A DNA stretch of 64,000 bases, taken from positions 4,223 to 68,222 of the forward strand of contig DIDS01000019.1 of NCBI GenBank assembly GCA_002418265.1, read 5' to 3'. Of the stretch, positions 60,301 through 64,000 are shown piece by piece. Source of the DNA: Acidimicrobiia bacterium UBA5794. GTDB taxonomy: Bacteria; Actinomycetota; Acidimicrobiia; Spongiisociales; UBA5794. The notes beneath the pieces are model-generated. The model had not been told where the DNA came from and ran no database searches. It saw only the letters and a program-made list of their open reading frames with translations. Made by a program: the position numbers and the translations under genes. Within the stretch, counting starts at the first letter, position 1, and each line of letters begins with the position of its first letter.

Positions 60301-62194
60301 GTTGTGATCCGTCAGGCATCAAGACTCCAACGTCGTGGATGAACGTCCCCTCCTCACCTTTGAGACGGGTTGGAACTTCCTCAACGACAGTCAGACCGAG
60401 GTGTTCGATCAGCGGCATGATCGCCGACAAGACCAGCTTTCCTGTTGTCCGATACACCGTTATCCGCGTCAAGGGCTCGGGAGATGCTGGCTCGTCGACG
60501 CCTCCAGATTCCACGCCTCTCGATTCGTTGTTGACGCCGACGACGAGATCCTTGCCCGATGCCTCAAGGTGATCGAGCGACATGATGTCCCCAACCACAA
60601 GCTCGATCAGAGTCGACGACTTGTAATACTCAGGGAACGCTGGCGTCCAACGGCTCGCCAGTCGATTCGCCTCCGACTCTCCAACCACATCCACGAGGGC
60701 GTCGACCACGCGGTCCTCCCAATTCCTGGCGAGTGCGTGAACCTGAGCCTCCAGGCTCGCGAGGTCGACTTCAGCCGGGATACCTCCCTCGGTCCATACT
60801 GAGAAGTGAATGCGTGCATCTCCGGACTCACCAAGTGAAAGGCGATAGTCGATCGACTTTCCATCAAACGCCTCCTTGAACAGCTGCTGGAGTTGTTGTC
60901 GCAAGGATGCGTTGAATCGATCTCTGGGAACGGTGACGAGAACGCTCACGGAACGCTTGAGCGCGTCTCTTCGCACAAACATCCTGACATGCTCGGATTC
61001 CTCGGTTTCGAGGAGATGTCTGAGCATGTCGCTCAGGTCGTCAACGGACATCGCAAACAAGTCGTCTTTGGGGAAACTCTCGAACAGCTGGACAACCGTT
61101 TTGTAGTCGTGGCTTCCCTCGATCAGGTCCTGCTCGTCAAGGATGCGGGCAAGTTTGCGTCGCAGCACAGGGATGTCACTCGCTGTGGCCATGTAGGCCT
61201 TGGAGGTGAACAAACCCACCAGACGAAACTCGGTTTCGGTTCTTCCGGCTTCGTTGCGCTGTCGCACCCCGATGTAGTCCATGCGAGCGTCGCGATGGAC
61301 GGTCGCATATCGGTTCGTTTTCGTGATGACGACGAGATCGCCGCCGAAGTAACGATCTGTCACATAATTCGGGAGGTCAGAAAGCGGGATCGGCTTGGAA
61401 GGTGGATCGGTGCGTGACAGGATTCCGAGACCGCTCCCCTCGCGGGACTGGATGTGGAGCCCCTCGTCCCCTTCGCCGATCTCGTAGACCTTGTATCCGA
61501 GAAAGACAAAGTTGTCGTCGAGGAGCCAGTTGAGGAAGTCAATGGTCTCGTCGATTTCCTCAAAGCTGTACTGGGTGATACTCGATTTTGCAACATCGAT
61601 CATTTCTGCCACAGCGTTTCGCATGGCGTCAAAGTCACGGACCGATACGAGAACGTCGCTCAATACACCCTCGATGGCATCGGAAAGCTTGGCCTCTTCC
61701 TCTTCGGAAAGCGCACGGTCGAGTTCGAAATGTTGGACGCTTTCGGTCCTCGGGGACGTCCGTGCCGAGGCGACAGCAACGAGGGCACCCTGAGAATCTC
61801 GCGTGGTACCGATCACGGGGTGCAGATGGCGTTCGATTCCCGCACCGGATCGGATCACGGCGTTGGCAACGGAGTCGACAAGAAACGGCATGTCATCCAC
61901 AACCACCTGGACGACGCTCCCGACGGTTTCGTATCCGTTGAGCTCGACCGAGGGCTTGAAGACACGGATGGCGTGATCCTTCTTGCCGCGGGCATCGACG
62001 AAGCGCAACAGGTCTTCAATTTCGGCATACAGTTGCTCGGGGGGAAGATCCGGGATGTCGGCGTCAGGTATGCGCCGGATGTACGTTGCAGCGAACGCTT
62101 CGATCATGGCGCGCTGCTGGGGCGGCATGTCGGAAGGGATGGATGCGATGAGTCGGTCGAGGAGGCCGGTTGCGGACGCACCGTTTTCAGGCAT
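57392..62194 (-). CDS. gdh: NAD-specific glutamate dehydrogenase, ~180-kDa type
   Basis: A 1,600-residue glutamate dehydrogenase of the large L_180 type found in Streptomyces, Mycobacterium and Pseudomonas, with a catabolic role converting glutamate to 2-oxoglutarate and ammonia. N-terminal ACT-like regulatory segments occupy about the first 700 residues. The catalytic core has GGIRWSDRKEDYRTEVLGLMKAQ, VPTGAKGGFV and the NAD-binding VGIGDMSGDVFGNGML, then TKCNPELISAGGGVFDRS-like NPDLISAGGGVFDRSAKS. It would draw on glutamate from hut. Starts ATG, divergent from the BAX-inhibitor-like gene. Confidence 0.96.
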   Translation of the reverse strand: MPENGASATGLLDRLIASIPSDMPPQQRAMIEAFAATYIRRIPDADIPDLPPEQLYAEIEDLLRFVDARGKKDHAIRVFKPSVELNGYETVGSVVQVVVDDMPFLVDSVANAVIRSGAGIERHLHPVIGTTRDSQGALVAVASARTSPRTESVQHFELDRALSEEEEAKLSDAIEGVLSDVLVSVRDFDAMRNAVAEMIDVAKSSITQYSFEEIDETIDFLNWLLDDNFVFLGYKVYEIGEGDEGLHIQSREGSGLGILSRTDPPSKPIPLSDLPNYVTDRYFGGDLVVITKTNRYATVHRDARMDYIGVRQRNEAGRTETEFRLVGLFTSKAYMATASDIPVLRRKLARILDEQDLIEGSHDYKTVVQLFESFPKDDLFAMSVDDLSDMLRHLLETEESEHVRMFVRRDALKRSVSVLVTVPRDRFNASLRQQLQQLFKEAFDGKSIDYRLSLGESGDARIHFSVWTEGGIPAEVDLASLEAQVHALARNWEDRVVDALVDVVGESEANRLASRWTPAFPEYYKSSTLIELVVGDIMSLDHLEASGKDLVVGVNNESRGVESGGVDEPASPEPLTRITVYRTTGKLVLSAIMPLIEHLGLTVVEEVPTRLKGEEGTFIHDVGVLMPDGSQLDVEEVGDRVTAAIEAVLTGEAESDSLHRLLVTTGLDHHQLAILRAYRNYWRLVTPSFSVGYVDDTFALHPGVAEALVKLFNARFGERHDEDDAREIAKDIRRRLDNVSSLDEDRILRGFLGLVLATQRTNLRVEGRKSLSLKFSSDMVPEMPSPKPLYEIYVSAPDVEGLHLRGGAVARGGIRWSDRKEDYRTEVLGLMKAQNTKNVVIVPTGAKGGFVLRRSVEARPSYDEVKAGYQTYIRGLLDITDNRVGDTVVPPANVVRHDTDDPYLVVAADKGTATFSDTANALAAEYGFWLDDAFASGGSAGYDHKALGITARGAWESVRRHFFDLGIDVATEEITAVGIGDMSGDVFGNGMLLSKHLKLIAAFDHRHVFVDPDPDPGVAWEERKRISLIPRSSWADYNPDLISAGGGVFDRSAKSITLTDEMRSVLDTTAESLSPSEVIRLVLKAPVDLLWNGGIGTYIKSKIETSEQVQDRSNDAVRVNGRDVRAKVIGEGGNLGMTQRGRVEFDRSGGHVFADFIDNSGGVHASDREVNLKILLGIAERNGTITRLERDEIIRDVSDDVVSAILYDNFLQAQILSQEAAMSTRTIDQYGDLMDRLEREGILDRDIEFLPTAEEMLQRGRDGVGMARPELAVLLAYAKRQLTDLLVQSDLPDDPHFETDLLAYFPPTVAERFHDEIMQHPLRRELISTIVANQALNSLGATFYSRMRTQTGEPAARIIRAFRAARAITDAGTRWSDIEALAGTIDPDVSRALLRDVDQLVFVITLWYLNQPVSPSTIDEEISLAKAQFADLAAGMPLAEPAEWREPYEAAATAMIDNGVPAPIALRHGFQRALRRAPDIIELAHEHDREVMEVANLYTSVSQEFKVDWVERRIRELPGVTTFDRLAADALLHDIQQMRRDVVTMILEESDGSLDAHFERFPRMIPRRDRLFAWLERDGIENVSAGLIAVRRLSQIAMGR

Positions 62195-62291
62195 GACGCG
62201 AGGCTAGTGCTCTGCCCGCCGATCACGGCACGCATTCGGTGACTTTCGCCTTCCTGACTCCTACGATTCCCACTCCGATCGAAAGTGAGCC

Positions 62292-63071
62292 ATGGCCAAT
62301 CCGACGCTTCAGAAACAATTCGGTGCGCTCCCGCCGGTCGGTGCCGCCACCGACACCGCGTTGAGCGAACCGAAGACACCGATCACCATGGGCGCCGACG
62401 ACCCAATGACCATCGGCGGCACTGCAGCCAAGACAGCCTTCTTACTCATACTCGTGCTTGCGGCAGGTGCATGGGGCTGGACACTTGTCGATCCCCAGGC
62501 TGGCGAGGTAAACATTCCGATCTGGTGGTTCTTCGTCCTGATTGGAGCCGTTGTCCTCGCGGTCGTGACGGCATTCAAGCCGCAGCTCGCAATCATCACG
62601 GGACCGCTCTATGCAATCAGTCAGGGCGTTGTGATCGGGGCGATCAGCCACATCTATGAGGCCGAGTTTGAGGGCATCATCATCCAGGCGCTTCTCGCCA
62701 CGGCGAGCGTGTTCATGGTCATGCTCGTTCTATTTGTGACGCGCACGATCCGGGTCACGAACAGGATGCGCGGCGTCATCATCGGGGCAACGCTCGGGAT
62801 TGCGCTGTTCTATTTGGTGAGCATCGTGCTTTCGCTGTTCTCCGTGAACATGCCCTTTGTGTGGGACAGCGGTCCACTCGGAATCGGGTTCAGCATTCTG
62901 GTGGTCGGTATTGCCGCCTTCAATCTGATGCTTGACTTCGACCTCATCGAACGTGGCGTCGCCGCACAGGCTCCCAAATTCATGGAGTGGTTCGGTGCCT
63001 TTGCCCTGATGGTCACGATCGTGTGGCTGTACATCGAGATCCTGCGGCTCCTCTCCAAGATCAGGGACTGA
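62292..63071 (+). CDS. BAX inhibitor-1/YccA-like membrane protein
   Basis: A 259-residue polytopic protein with seven hydrophobic segments: TAFLLILVLAAGAWGWTL, WWFFVLIGAVVLAVVTAF, PLYAISQGVVIGAISHIYEAEFEGIIIQAL, ATASVFMVMLVLFV, MRGVIIGATLGIALFYLVSI, LGIGFSILVVGIAAFNLMLDFDLIERGVA and MEWFGAFALMVTIVWLYIEILRLL. The GPLYAISQGVVIGAIS and final segments are typical. Members form pH-sensitive Ca2+ leak channels; role here unknown. Starts ATG with no strong ribosome site. Confidence 0.9.
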   Translation: MANPTLQKQFGALPPVGAATDTALSEPKTPITMGADDPMTIGGTAAKTAFLLILVLAAGAWGWTLVDPQAGEVNIPIWWFFVLIGAVVLAVVTAFKPQLAIITGPLYAISQGVVIGAISHIYEAEFEGIIIQALLATASVFMVMLVLFVTRTIRVTNRMRGVIIGATLGIALFYLVSIVLSLFSVNMPFVWDSGPLGIGFSILVVGIAAFNLMLDFDLIERGVAAQAPKFMEWFGAFALMVTIVWLYIEILRLLSKIRD

Positions 63072-63075
63072 GGAG

Positions 63076-63102
63076 GCTTTTGCTTTTGGCTTTTGGCTTT
63101 TA
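63076..63102. repeat. Heptamer array GCTTTTG at the 3' end of the BAX-inhibitor gene
   Basis: GCTTTT, then GCTTTTG, GCTTTTG, GCTTTTA. The array starts 4 bases after the stop and lies between that gene and the transposase. The period is 7 after the first shortened unit. Confidence 0.75.
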
Positions 63103-63221
63103 GCCCCGATTCTTCACGTGGTGTGATCGGCTGAATGTCGGGTTCCGCGAAAACGCCCTTCTGGTAAGGGATACTGAGGTTGTGAAGACATCAGTTTCCA
63201 AAACAGAAGGGCATCTCCGAG

Positions 63222-64000
63222 ATGAACGCTAACAGCACTCGTAACGTGGTTGTGGAATCGGGTGGGACCCAGGTGGTGGGTCATGTCGGGTTGCATGCTT
63301 TGGGCATGTTTGCCGATCGTCTCGGGGTGGGTTCGGCACTCTCAAAAGCGGTAGGTTGGTCTGGTCCCGGGATACCGATCCATGATCGGGGACGGGTGTT
63401 GACTCAGGCAATGTTGATGCTTGCGGGGGGCGGCGAGTCGTGCACCGACATTGAGGTGTTGGCATCCCAGGAACGCCTGTTCGGTGACGTGTGTTCAGAT
63501 TCGACGCTGTATCGAACGTTCACCGAAACGCTCGACAGTGACACGGTGCAACGAGGTCGCCGGGCAATGGCTCGGGTCCGCTCCGATGTGTGGAAACGTA
63601 TCTCGACGGTGACGGGTGACGGGCCGGTGATTTTGGATCTTGATGCGTCTTTGGTGGAGATCCATTCTGAGAACAAACAAGGTGCTGCCCCACATTTCAA
63701 AGGCGGATACGGGTTTCATCCGTTGTTCTGTTTTGCTGATGCAACCGGTGAAGCCCTTGCTGGGCATCTCCGGCCAGGGAACGCTGCAGCAAACGACGTG
63801 ACAGATCTGTTGGGGGTCCTTGACGACGGTGTCTCTCAACTCCCCACAGATATTCGAGCCGGTCACTCAATGGGTGACGATCCTGTTGTGGTGCAACGCC
63901 CGGTGGTGGTACGTTCCGATTCTGCGGGTGGCACCAAAGCATTCGTTGAGGGCTGTCGGGATCGCAACATCGGGTTCCAGGTCGTTACCCGCCGCCAAAC
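63222..64000 (+). mobile_element. IS1380-family transposase, 3' end cut by window edge
   Basis: About 259 residues are visible from ATG 63222 (MNANSTRNVVVESGG). The IS1380-type core is DLDASLVEIHSENKQGAAPHFKGGYGFHPLFCFADATGEALAGHLRPGNAAAND, whose Asp is the first catalytic DDE residue. There is no frame break, so the copy may be active. The left end of the element should lie within 63105-63221; I could not define its inverted repeat because the other end is outside the window. Confidence 0.88.

Noticed and set aside
63105..63221. Left inverted repeat of the IS1380-type element
   Set aside because: The matching right end lies outside the window, so no end can be assigned with confidence.
1..64000. 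tRNA, rRNA or riboswitch genes
   Set aside because: I found no cloverleaf, rRNA-like stretch or known riboswitch core in the intergenic gaps, all of which are under 300 bases; a covariance search would be decisive.

Overview
This 64 kb window is a densely packed, moderately GC-rich bacterial chromosome segment. The best guess is an actinobacterium, possibly class Acidimicrobiia. Supporting signs are a TopA with an actinobacterial-type C-terminal tail, a PimB-like mannosyltransferase, a Tad/Flp locus with a DUF4244-type pilin, an MprAB-like two-component pair, a ~1,600-residue NAD-glutamate dehydrogenase and frequent GTG starts with ATGA/GTGA overlaps. The assignment is inference; the window has no rRNA and I saw no tRNA. 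No stretch over 300 bases lacks a gene.

Layout. 1-9360 (minus): trkA, trkH, a K+-dependent-type pyrophosphatase, a double phosphoglycerate-mutase-fold protein, a PimB-like glycosyltransferase and topA (cut by the left edge). 9410-13309 (minus): a compact Tad pilus locus (CpaE-like, tadA, tadB, tadC, pilin, tadE, tadG-like). 13409-19539 (mostly plus): a HAD phosphatase, a large palindromic element, leuC-leuD, a small unknown gene, a second near-identical leuD, a terminator and a membrane-anchored propeller-like protein. 19571-29184 (minus): AlkD-like glycosylase, thioesterase, MOSC-like protein, GDPD, the histidine degradation operon hutH-hutU-hutI, and an M1 aminopeptidase. 29267-30065: DUF2277 gene and a HicAB-type toxin-antitoxin pair. 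30246-36702 (minus): a complete System I cytochrome c maturation operon ccmABCDEFH plus a TPR protein and a ResA/CcmG thioredoxin, including a 43-residue CcmD. 36752-40920: a His-tailed thioredoxin and an operon of a DtxR-like regulator, tldD, tldE and a DUF2007-like protein. 40988-47165: lipocalin-like protein, aldehyde dehydrogenase, flavin reductase, HMG-CoA lyase, Dabb protein, a membrane protein and a di-heme cytochrome. 47295-53055: a secreted charged protein, a histidine kinase and regulator, SDR, Yip1-like protein, ComB-like phosphatase, a 55-residue ORF and DoxX. 53131-57368 (minus): phenylacetyl-CoA epoxidase operon paaABCDE with its TetR regulator and a palindromic operator. 57392-64000: NAD-glutamate dehydrogenase, a BAX-inhibitor-like protein and an IS1380-type transposase cut by the right edge.

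How it fits together. The lifestyle suggested is aerobic heterotrophy on amino acids and aromatic compounds (hut, paa, HMG-CoA lyase, catabolic GDH), with c-type cytochromes matured by Ccm and surface attachment by a Tad pilus. The Trk system could supply the K+ that the pyrophosphatase needs.

The most unusual content is non-coding. There are five intergenic arrays of different degenerate heptamers, a 13-bp tandem repeat before the pilin start, two large GC-rich palindromic elements sharing GTCCCCCC/CCCCCCTG modules, and a recurrent GTACCC(A/T)GGG hairpin sequence. Also notable are a tandem leuD duplication and a MinD/CpaE-like protein that appears to have lost its P-loop. I did not find a clearly new multi-gene system.
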